From an uncultured bacterium (lineage in GTDB: Bacteria; Bacteroidota; Bacteroidia; Bacteroidales; Muribaculaceae), in assembly GCA_946184715.1 (NCBI GenBank), contig CAMHGU010000146.1:1-5853 (forward strand): DNA of 5,853 bases. Reading direction: 5' to 3'. Of the stretch, positions 1-5,017 are shown piece by piece (position 1 is the stretch's first letter; every line of letters begins with the position of its first letter). The position numbers and the translations under genes are program-made. The notes under the pieces were generated by a model. It was not told the DNA's origin. It saw only the letters and a list, made by a program, of their open reading frames with translations, and did no database searches.

Positions 1-18
1 GTGCGGGTCATTATAGCC

Positions 19-51
19 GAAGTGCCGGCCCGTGAATCGGGTCGGCACTTC
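19..51 (-). terminator. Hairpin terminator after tsf
   Basis: A 14-bp inverted repeat (arms 19-32 and 38-51, one G-T mismatch that is a possible wobble on one strand, 5-nt loop) lies about 25 nt past the tsf stop codon. The arms begin GAAGTGCC and end GGCACTTC. The position and stability fit the end of the rplM-rpsI-rpsB-tsf operon. There is no long T-run on either side, so it is not a textbook intrinsic terminator; it may also protect the 3' end of the mRNA or act in both directions. The remaining bases 1-18 show nothing I can name. Confidence 0.7.
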
Positions 52-75
52 ATCGAGTATAGGATTGAGTGCTGA

Positions 76-1068
76 TTAGTCGGCGTTGAGATTCAGGCGC
101 TTGAGCGAGATTGCCTTGAGCTCGGGGTCGGCCTTCTTGAGGAAGGTGGCGATGTCCATCGAGTTGTCGGTAGCATACTCCTGCTCCATCAGAACGTTCT
201 CCTTGAAGAACTTGTTCAGACGGCCCTGGGCGATGTTCTGAATCATCTGCTCGGGAAGGTTAGCGGCCTTTTCGGCAGCCACTTTCTCCTTGATAGCGCG
301 GGCGTCGGCCACCTGCTCTTCTGTCATATAACCCTTACGGATAGCCTCTTCGAGGTGCTCCTCGGTCTGGCAATAGTAAGCGTTGTAGCCGGCCTTCTTG
401 ATGGCGTTGTCCACAGCCTTCTGCACCTGCTCAGCCTTGGTCTTGTCGATAGCCACGGCGAGCTCGTTGTCGATAGTAGCCTGCGGAATCTGGTCGCGGG
501 TGGCGGCGATGGGGTTCATAGCGGCCACTTGCATAGCCACTTCCTTAGCCACGGTCTCGTCAACGCCGGCCTTGTTGAAGCCCACGAGGGCTACAAGCTT
601 GTTGCCGAAGTGATTGTAGGCCACGGTGGCGGGAGCTTCGATGATTTCGTAAGCGCCGAGTTCCATCTTTTCGCCTGTCTTGCCTATCTCTTCCACGATG
701 AGGTCCTTGACGGTGCGGCCGTCGATGACGAGGTCATTAACCTCCTCAGCGGTCTTGGCCTTGGCGGCGAGGGCGGCGTCGAGGATCTTCTTGGTCAGGG
801 CTACGAAGCCTTCGTTCTTAGCCACGAAGTCGGTCTCGCACTTGAGGGCTACGGCTGCGGCGAAGTCGCCACAAGCGGCACCGAGGGCGCAACCTTCGGC
901 AGCCTCGCGGTCTTCACGCTTGGCGGCCACGGCCTGGCCTTTCTTGCGAATGATAGAGATAGCCTCTTCTATGTTGCTATTGGTCTCTTCGAGAGCTTTC
1001 TTGCAGTCCATCATTCCGGCTCCGGTCATCTCGCGGAGCTTCTTGATATCTGCCATTGATACTGCCAT
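76..1068 (-). CDS. tsf: Translation elongation factor Ts
   Basis: EF-Ts is the guanine-nucleotide exchange factor that releases GDP from EF-Tu so that EF-Tu can bind GTP and aminoacyl-tRNA again; it acts in the cytoplasm. The 330-residue protein has the UBA-like N-terminal domain (about residues 5-44, with LREMTGAGMMDCKKAL) and the EF-Tu-contacting signature TDFVAKN at 79-85, followed by the core and a conserved C-terminal part (AANLPEQMIQNIAQGRLNKF). It is longer than the E. coli protein (283 residues), as I recall is usual for Bacteroidales. I chose the ATG at 1068 because the N-terminus MAVSMADI resembles Bacteroides EF-Ts; an in-frame ATG at 1056 is the alternative. It is the last gene of the operon, 42 nt downstream of rpsB, with no promoter motif seen in that gap. 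Confidence 0.98.
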   Translation of the reverse strand: MAVSMADIKKLREMTGAGMMDCKKALEETNSNIEEAISIIRKKGQAVAAKREDREAAEGCALGAACGDFAAAVALKCETDFVAKNEGFVALTKKILDAALAAKAKTAEEVNDLVIDGRTVKDLIVEEIGKTGEKMELGAYEIIEAPATVAYNHFGNKLVALVGFNKAGVDETVAKEVAMQVAAMNPIAATRDQIPQATIDNELAVAIDKTKAEQVQKAVDNAIKKAGYNAYYCQTEEHLEEAIRKGYMTEEQVADARAIKEKVAAEKAANLPEQMIQNIAQGRLNKFFKENVLMEQEYATDNSMDIATFLKKADPELKAISLKRLNLNAD

Positions 1069-1110
1069 AGTAGTATAGAGTATTTTTGGGGGTTACGTTA
1101 TACGGGTTGA

Positions 1111-1959
1111 TTATTCGGCTGCAGCCTCAGCTTCTGGAGCTTCTTCGGCCTTCTCGGCGTTTTCTTCGGCGATACGCGGGCGGCGAACGCGGGTGCGCTC
1201 ACGGCGGGGTGCTGCCTCAGCGTCGTCGGCTTCGGCCTGTTCCTTAGCGGCGGCATCATCGGCCGCCTCCACCTTGCGCTCTTCCAGACCCTCTTTGATG
1301 GCGGCGCACACGGTGTCGAGGATAATCTCGATGCTCTTCGAAGCGTCGTCGTTGGCGGGAATCACGTAGTCAACGGTTGTGGGGTCGGAGTTGGTATCTA
1401 CGATGCCGAACACGGGGATACCCAGGCGGTTGGCTTCAGCCACGGCGATGTGCTCTTTCATCACGTCAACCACGAAGAGGGCCGACGGGAGGCGACCGAG
1501 GTCGGCGATAGAGCCGAGGGTCTTCTCGAGCTTAGCGCGCTGACGCGAAATCTGCAGCTTCTCGCGCTTGGAGAGGGTGTCGAAGGTGCCATCGGTGGTC
1601 ATCTTGTCGATGGTGCTCATCTTCTTCACAGCCTTGCGGATAGTGGGGAAGTTGGTGAGCATACCTCCGGGCCAGCGCTCGGTAACGTAGGGCATACCCA
1701 CTGAGGTAGCCTTATCAGCGATTACCTGCTTAGCCTGCTTCTTGGTGGCTACGAAAAGTACTTTCTTGCCTTGCTTTACTATGTTCTTGAGGGCCTTGGC
1801 AGCTTCCTCAAGCTTGGCCGATGTCTTATAGAGGTCGATGATGTGGATACCGTTGCGCTCCATAAATATATAAGGAGCCATTGCCGGATTCCATTTGCGT
1901 TTCAGGTGCCCGAAGTGGCAGCCTGCTTCAAGTAATTGGTCGAATGTTGGTGTTGCCAT
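1111..1959 (-). CDS. rpsB: 30S ribosomal protein S2 (uS2)
   Basis: S2 is a late-assembling protein of the small ribosomal subunit, bound on the back of the 30S between head and body. The family core is clear: LLEAGCHFGHLKRKWNP near residues 9-25, FVATKKQA at about 69-76, the ERWPGGMLTN signature at about 94-103, and the IPVFGIVDTNSDP stretch followed by VDYVIPANDDA. The core ends near residue 230; residues 231-282 form a low-complexity tail rich in Ala, Glu and Asp, interrupted by a basic patch (PRRERTRVRRPR, 251-262). The total of 282 residues is long for the family (E. coli 241). The start is the ATG at 1959, preceded by an A/C-rich stretch with repeated CAAA motifs and no Shine-Dalgarno site, typical of Bacteroidetes. 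It is followed by tsf, the near-universal partner of rpsB. Confidence 0.98.
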   Translation of the reverse strand: MATPTFDQLLEAGCHFGHLKRKWNPAMAPYIFMERNGIHIIDLYKTSAKLEEAAKALKNIVKQGKKVLFVATKKQAKQVIADKATSVGMPYVTERWPGGMLTNFPTIRKAVKKMSTIDKMTTDGTFDTLSKREKLQISRQRAKLEKTLGSIADLGRLPSALFVVDVMKEHIAVAEANRLGIPVFGIVDTNSDPTTVDYVIPANDDASKSIEIILDTVCAAIKEGLEERKVEAADDAAAKEQAEADDAEAAPRRERTRVRRPRIAEENAEKAEEAPEAEAAAE

Positions 1960-2090
1960 TTGTTTTGTTTGAATTTGTTTACGTTCTGCTTAATCAACCG
2001 CGGAGTAGCCGCAACGCCAGGCGGCGCCGGCGGATCTTCGCGATTTGGATACTAAACACTTGATTGGTTGCGTCGCGATTATATACTGTA
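1960..2090 (-). promoter_or_regulatory. Structured rpsI-rpsB gap, candidate S2 leader
   Basis: This 131-nt gap is much longer than the 9-nt rplM-rpsI gap and can fold on the minus strand. A hairpin with 5-bp GC arms (GCCGC at 2025-2021, GCGGC at 2012-2008, 8-nt loop) uses bases that could instead pair, as GTTGCG at 2015-2010, with CGCAAC at 2072-2067, so the two folds exclude each other. The last 20 nt before rpsB are A/C-rich and unstructured. No TAnnTTTG promoter box is seen on the minus strand. In Gammaproteobacteria S2 is known to repress rpsB-tsf through its leader; that this gap does the same is an inference. It might equally be a processing site or a partial attenuator that sets the ratio of rpsI to rpsB. 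Confidence 0.35.
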
Positions 2091-2477
2091 TTAACGCTTG
2101 CTGAACTGGAAGCGCTTGCGAGCCTTGGGGCGACCGGGTTTCTTACGCTCTACCACGCGAGCATCGCGGGTGATGAAACCTGCCGCGCGGAGCGCCGGCT
2201 TGTCCTCCGGATTGATCTTCACAAGTGCGCGGGCGATAGCCAGGCGAAGTGCCTCGGCCTGTCCCTTGTAACCGCCACCCTTGAGGTTAACTTTGATGTC
2301 GTACTTCTCAACTGCCTCAACGGTCGTAAGCGGTTGCTTTACGATAAATTGAAGAATCGAAGAAGGGAAGTAAACATCCAGATTGCGCTTGTTGATAGTG
2401 ATCGTGCCATTACCCTCGGTAACGAATACGCGCGCGATAGCTGCTTTGCGACGACCTACTGCATTAATCTTTTCCAT
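2091..2477 (-). CDS. rpsI: 30S ribosomal protein S9 (uS9)
   Basis: S9 is a protein of the 30S head whose C-terminal tail reaches into the P site and contacts the anticodon arm of the P-site tRNA. The 128 residues match the normal length of the family. Visible signatures are GRRKAAIARV at 8-17, the GGGYKGQAEALRLAIARAL block starting near 67, AGFITRDARVVERKKPG at about 99-115, and the universally conserved end FQFSKR, whose terminal Lys-Arg contacts tRNA. The start is the ATG at 2477, 9 nt after the rplM stop; the gap is purine-rich (AGAGAGAAGA) and is the closest thing to a Shine-Dalgarno-like sequence in the operon. The close spacing to rplM indicates cotranscription and possibly coupled translation, as in the conserved rplM-rpsI pair of most bacteria. 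Confidence 0.98.
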   Translation of the reverse strand: MEKINAVGRRKAAIARVFVTEGNGTITINKRNLDVYFPSSILQFIVKQPLTTVEAVEKYDIKVNLKGGGYKGQAEALRLAIARALVKINPEDKPALRAAGFITRDARVVERKKPGRPKARKRFQFSKR

Positions 2478-2486
2478 TCTTCTCTC

Positions 2487-2966
2487 TTATTTAAGTTTGT
2501 TGATGTCAATTTCCTTAGGCTGCTGGGCTGCGTGAGGATGCTCGCTGCCGTTGTAAACGTACAGATTGTTGATCAGTGAGCGTCCCAGAGGGCCCTTCGG
2601 GAGCATACCCTTTACCACCTTGATGAAGAGGGGGTGCTTGCCGGCCTTGAGATGCTTATTGAACGACTTGTCGAGGAGCTGACGAGCGGTGTACTCGCGC
2701 TGGCCACCCGGATAACCGGTGTAGCGCAGATATACGCGGCCGTCCCATTTGTTGCCGGTCAATACCACCTTCTCGGCGTTGATGATGATTACGTTGTCGC
2801 CACAGTCCATGTTGGGAGTGTAGTTTGCCTTGTACTTTCCGCGAAGTATCTTCGCTACCTTTGCGGCAAGGCGACCAAGTACTTGATCAGTAGCATCGAT
2901 TACGACCCACTGCTTCTCTATCGTAGCAGGAGTTGCCGAAATCGTCTTGTAGCTTAATGTATCCAC
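2487..2966 (-). CDS. rplM: 50S ribosomal protein L13 (uL13)
   Basis: L13 is an early-assembling protein of the large ribosomal subunit that binds 23S rRNA. The 159 residues show the family signatures in order: VVIDATDQVLGRLAAKVAKIL at about 21-41, the DCGDNVIIINAEKV block near 55-68, TGNKWDGRVYLRYTGYPGGQ at about 71-90, VVKGMLPKGPLG near 118-129, and NLYVYNGSEHPHAAQQP near 134-150. The start codon is GTG at 2966, chosen because the resulting N-terminus DTLSYKTISA matches Bacteroides L13 as I remember it, and no upstream ATG fits. The length is slightly above E. coli L13 (142 residues), owing to N- and C-terminal extensions. It is the first gene of the operon, behind a consensus promoter and a leader of about 100 nt. 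Confidence 0.98.
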   Translation of the reverse strand: MDTLSYKTISATPATIEKQWVVIDATDQVLGRLAAKVAKILRGKYKANYTPNMDCGDNVIIINAEKVVLTGNKWDGRVYLRYTGYPGGQREYTARQLLDKSFNKHLKAGKHPLFIKVVKGMLPKGPLGRSLINNLYVYNGSEHPHAAQQPKEIDINKLK

Positions 2967-3070
2967 TTTAAAAGTTTCTTTTTTAGTTAGTTAATTCGTC
3001 GCTGCCACACAAAAATGCTCGGCCAAAAGCACCTCCGGCGGCCGCAACACCCGTTAATTTGGATATAATC
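2967..3070 (-). promoter_or_regulatory. 5' leader of the rplM operon, candidate L13 control element
   Basis: The leader between the inferred transcription start (near 3070) and the rplM GTG can fold on the minus strand into a closing stem (GTTGC at 3048-3044 with GCAGC at 3005-3001, one G-U) around an inner stem (GUGCU at 3032-3028 with AGCAU at 3018-3014 of the RNA, one G-U). A short run with stop codons in all three frames (2983-2993) and an A-rich stretch then lead to the start codon. L13 leaders with autoregulatory structure are known in Bacillota; whether this one is an equivalent is an inference, and short stems like these can occur by chance. Confidence 0.35.
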
Positions 3071-3076
3071 GGACTG

Positions 3077-3108
3077 CAAAGGTACTCATTTCCACGATAT
3101 AAACCAAA
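3077..3108 (-). promoter_or_regulatory. Promoter of the rplM operon
   Basis: On the minus strand there is a perfect -33 box TTTG (3108-3105), a 20-nt spacer and a perfect -7 box TACCTTTG (3084-3077). This matches the established consensus TTTG / TAnnTTTG of the Bacteroidetes primary sigma factor. Transcription should start a few bases downstream, near 3070, giving a leader of about 100 nt before rplM. It is the only strong promoter I see for the four-gene operon. Confidence 0.85.
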
Positions 3109-3122
3109 AAATTCCTTCCTTT

Positions 3123-3172
3123 TCCGAAATTTTCTCTCGATGACGGTAACAATGACGGTGACGAATTTCGGA
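3123..3172. repeat. Inverted repeat enclosing a tandem repeat, upstream of the rplM promoter
   Basis: A perfect 9-bp inverted repeat (TCCGAAATT at 3123-3131, AATTTCGGA at 3164-3172) encloses two tandem 11-bp copies, ATGACGGTAAC (3140-3150) and ATGACGGTGAC (3152-3162), with a 12-bp period. The cluster begins 15 bp upstream of the rplM -33 box and lies between it and the trpS terminator, where no gene is present. It could be an operator or activator site for the ribosomal operon, or a 3' structure of the trpS transcript. I know no named element with this layout. Confidence 0.5.
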
Positions 3173-3194
3173 GGATACCACGCCGCCCTGATAG

Positions 3195-3238
3195 ACAGCG
3201 AGCCGGCCCTCCGCTGTGGAGAGGCCGGCTCGCGCTGT
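3195..3238 (-). terminator. GC-rich hairpin after trpS
   Basis: A hairpin with a perfect 11-bp arm pair (GCGAGCCGGCC at 3198-3208, GGCCGGCTCGC at 3223-3233) starts about 15 nt past the trpS stop. It can be lengthened inside by CTCC/GGAG with one bulged A; alternatively the outer part can pair ACAGC (3195-3199) with GCTGT (3234-3238), bulging two bases. Its place between the trpS stop and the rplM promoter fits the end of the lrp-trpS transcript. No T-run follows on the minus strand, so termination efficiency is uncertain. Confidence 0.65.
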
Positions 3239-3253
3239 AGTTCTGACATTCGT

Positions 3254-4330
3254 TCAGAAGGGCCTGATGCCCATAATCTGGCGCATCTCGCGCAGCGTGG
3301 CCGAGGCCGACGCGCGGGCGCGCTCGGCACCTTGGCGCAGCACGCGGGCGATATAGGCGTCGTCGTTCTGGATAGCGAGGATGCGCTCGCGTATGGGCAG
3401 CGTCACCTTGAGGATATCTTCGGCTATCTGCTTCTTGAGGTCGCCGTAGCGGATGCTACAGTCGGCATAGGCGTCGCTGAAATGCTTCACCACCTCAGGC
3501 TCCGACACCAGCTTAAGCAGCGTGAACAGGTTCTTAATAGGTTCTGTCATAGGCGAATTAGGTTCTTGCGGGCCACCATCGGTGACGGCGCGCATCACCT
3601 TCTTGCTCAGGGTCTTCTCGTCGTCGAGCAGGTAGATGCAGTTGCCTTCCGACTTACCCATCTTGCCGCTGCCGTCGAGGCCGGGCACCTTCACCGGCGC
3701 GCCACCGAAGTCGAAATTCTGCGGCTCGGGGAAGAGCTCCACGCCGTAGAAGGCGTTGAAGCGGCGCGCGAAGCGACGGGTCATCTCCAAGTGCTGCTCC
3801 TGGTCCTTGCCCACGGGCACATATTTGGCCTTGTGAATGAGAATGTCAACGGCCATCAGGCTCGGATAGGTGAGAAGGCCGGCATTGACGCGCTTATTGG
3901 AGTTGTTGCCTATGATTTCGCGCTCTATATTGTCGTCGCTCTGCTCGGCGTCGGCGCCGATGCCGAGCATCTTGCGGGCTTTGTCCTTGAACGAGGCGGT
4001 GCGCATCAGCTCGCCTATTCCCACGTGCATATTCAGCAGCAGGTACATCTCGGGAATCTCGGGCACATCGCTCTGCACGAATATCGTCGACTTCTCGGGG
4101 TCGAGCCCGGCGGCCAGATACTCGGCGATGATGCTCTTGACGTTGGCGTGCAAGGCCTCGGGGTCGGGGTTGGTGGTCAGCGCGTGGAAGTCGGCCACGA
4201 AGAAGAAGTTTTCGTATTTCCCTTCCTCCTGCATCCTGACAAATTTGCTCAGCGCGCCGTAGTAGTTGCCTAAGTGGAGCTGGCCGGTGGCGCGGATGCC
4301 GCTAAGCACTATATCTTTCTTCGCTTCCAT
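3254..4330 (-). CDS. trpS: Tryptophanyl-tRNA synthetase
   Basis: This class I aminoacyl-tRNA synthetase activates tryptophan with ATP and attaches it to tRNA-Trp in the cytoplasm. The Rossmann catalytic core shows the HIGH-type motif in TGQLHLGNYYGAL (H19-L-G-N22), the binding segment VPVGKDQEQHLEMTRR at 171-186, and the KMSKS loop as GKMGKSEGN (KMGKS 223-227); the second signature position is Gly instead of Ser. LLTYPSLMAVDIL at 152-164 is also characteristic. The 358 residues exceed the usual 330 or so; residues 119-147 hold about 24 more residues than the Geobacillus enzyme as I recall it, between FKDKA and VNAGLL. The start is the ATG at 4330, 3 nt after the stop of the preceding lrp-like gene, so the two are almost certainly cotranscribed and perhaps translationally coupled. 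Confidence 0.97.
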   Translation of the reverse strand: MEAKKDIVLSGIRATGQLHLGNYYGALSKFVRMQEEGKYENFFFVADFHALTTNPDPEALHANVKSIIAEYLAAGLDPEKSTIFVQSDVPEIPEMYLLLNMHVGIGELMRTASFKDKARKMLGIGADAEQSDDNIEREIIGNNSNKRVNAGLLTYPSLMAVDILIHKAKYVPVGKDQEQHLEMTRRFARRFNAFYGVELFPEPQNFDFGGAPVKVPGLDGSGKMGKSEGNCIYLLDDEKTLSKKVMRAVTDGGPQEPNSPMTEPIKNLFTLLKLVSEPEVVKHFSDAYADCSIRYGDLKKQIAEDILKVTLPIRERILAIQNDDAYIARVLRQGAERARASASATLREMRQIMGIRPF

Positions 4331-4333
4331 ATT

Positions 4334-4801
4334 TTATTTCTCGTGCTTAATGGGAATGGGACGGTGGAACACCTCTTGCAGTGATATCAGGGTTTCGGTG
4401 CGGGCCGAGCCGAGGCTCGACAGCTCGCTGTGAATCACGCGGAGCAGGTCCTCGTTGGTGCGCCCGTACATCTTGATAAACATATCGTATTTGCCCGTGG
4501 TGAAGTGGCACTCCACCACCTCGGGGATAGCCTTGATGCGTTCCACCACCTCGTCAAATTTCGACGGGTCGTGAAGGTAAAAGCCTATGTAGGCACAAGT
4601 GTCGTAACCCACCGAGGCGGGGTTCACGATCGACACCGCGCCCTTAAAGACGCCCATCTGTGTCAACTTCTGAATGCGCTGATGAATCGCCGCGCCTGAT
4701 ACGCCACATTCGCGGGCTATCTCCAGATACGGCTTGCGTGCGTTGCCCGAGAGCATCTGCAGTATCTTGTAGTCCAGCTGGTCTAATTGTGTACTTGCCA
4801 T
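4334..4801 (-). CDS. Lrp/AsnC-family transcriptional regulator
   Basis: The protein is a DNA-binding regulator of the feast/famine family, whose members assemble as dimers to octamers or hexadecamers and usually respond to an amino acid. The N-terminus (LDQLDYKILQMLSGNARKPY, 6-25) and the winged helix-turn-helix (LEIARECGVSGAAIHQRIQKL, 26-46) are typical, as is the C-terminal ligand-binding RAM domain (about 66-142) with the turn TTGKYDMFIK at 101-110. The 155 residues match the family. The start is the ATG at 4801, after an A-rich leader. It lies 3 nt upstream of trpS and divergent from the metal-binding-protein gene, so it may control its own operon, its neighbour, or both. The effector cannot be read from the sequence; cotranscription with trpS makes an aromatic amino acid worth considering, but that is only inference. 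Confidence 0.95.
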   Translation of the reverse strand: MASTQLDQLDYKILQMLSGNARKPYLEIARECGVSGAAIHQRIQKLTQMGVFKGAVSIVNPASVGYDTCAYIGFYLHDPSKFDEVVERIKAIPEVVECHFTTGKYDMFIKMYGRTNEDLLRVIHSELSSLGSARTETLISLQEVFHRPIPIKHEK

Positions 4802-4892
4802 TAATCGTCTTGTTTTATGCTTTATTGAATATTTTCTTTGCCTTGAAGCGCCGTTGCTTTCATTTAGCTCGGTATCACTCCAAAATCGGGCA

Positions 4893-4927
4893 CAAAAATA
4901 GCAAAATTTTCACTATAAACTTACAAT
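4893..4927 (-). promoter_or_regulatory. Probable promoter of the lrp-trpS operon
   Basis: The minus strand has a perfect -7 box TATTTTTG (4900-4893). The -33 element is poor: the nearest candidate is ATTG at 4927-4924, with a spacer of 23 nt, longer than the ideal of about 20. Transcription would start near 4886, leaving a leader of about 85 nt before the regulator gene. The box sits in an AT-rich stretch shared with the divergent promoter. Confidence 0.5.
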
Positions 4928-4932
4928 TTAAC

Positions 4933-4945
4933 ACATAAAATATGT
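4933..4945. promoter_or_regulatory. Dyad over the divergent promoter, candidate operator
   Basis: ACATA (4933-4937) and TATGT (4941-4945) form a perfect 5-bp dyad around AAA. It covers the -33 region of the plus-strand promoter and lies just upstream of the minus-strand one, a good position for a repressor of the metal-uptake gene or for the adjacent Lrp-type protein. Both regulator assignments are guesses, and dyads this short arise by chance in AT-rich DNA. Confidence 0.3.
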
Positions 4946-4972
4946 AAATCCCGCCTATTTTCCTTACCTTTG
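4941..4972 (+). promoter_or_regulatory. Promoter of the metal-binding-protein gene
   Basis: A perfect Bacteroidetes -7 box TACCTTTG (4965-4972) is preceded, after a 20-nt spacer, by TATG (4941-4944), one mismatch from the -33 consensus TTTG. Transcription should start near 4979, giving a leader of about 40 nt. In that leader GGCGCG (4981-4986) and CGCGCC (4992-4997) can form a 6-bp hairpin with a 5-nt loop, and no Shine-Dalgarno site precedes the ATG at 5018. Confidence 0.7.
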
Positions 4973-5017
4973 CCGAGGCAGGCGCGCCTCTCGCGCCGTT
5001 TCAGATTTTTCCGCCCG

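Noticed and set aside
355..1059. A 234-codon plus-strand frame opposite tsf
   Set aside because: It is the antisense reading of a clear EF-Ts gene with no family signature or promoter.
2991..3032. A possible GTG-started leader peptide of 13 codons in the rplM leader, next to a GGAGG
   Set aside because: The GGAGG overlaps the GTG, leaving no spacing for ribosome binding, and Bacteroidetes rely little on Shine-Dalgarno pairing.
2983..3330. A 115-codon minus-strand frame across the trpS end and rplM promoter
   Set aside because: It is out of frame with trpS, runs through a terminator-like hairpin and a consensus promoter, and has low-complexity Arg/Pro/Ala content at its start.
3647..3667. 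KMGKS instead of KMSKS as a sign of an inactive TrpRS
   Set aside because: Both lysines of the loop and the surrounding GKMGKSEGN context are intact, and Gly at this position is, as I recall, common in Bacteroidetes TrpRS.
3059..4273. A 404-codon open frame on the plus strand opposite trpS
   Set aside because: It mirrors a confidently identified trpS, is rich in Leu, His, Val and Gly as expected from an antisense reading of GC-rich codons, and has no recognisable domain.
4981..4997. GC-rich hairpin in the leader of the ZnuA-like gene as a riboswitch
   Set aside because: The leader is only about 40 nt with a single 6-bp stem, too small for a known riboswitch class.
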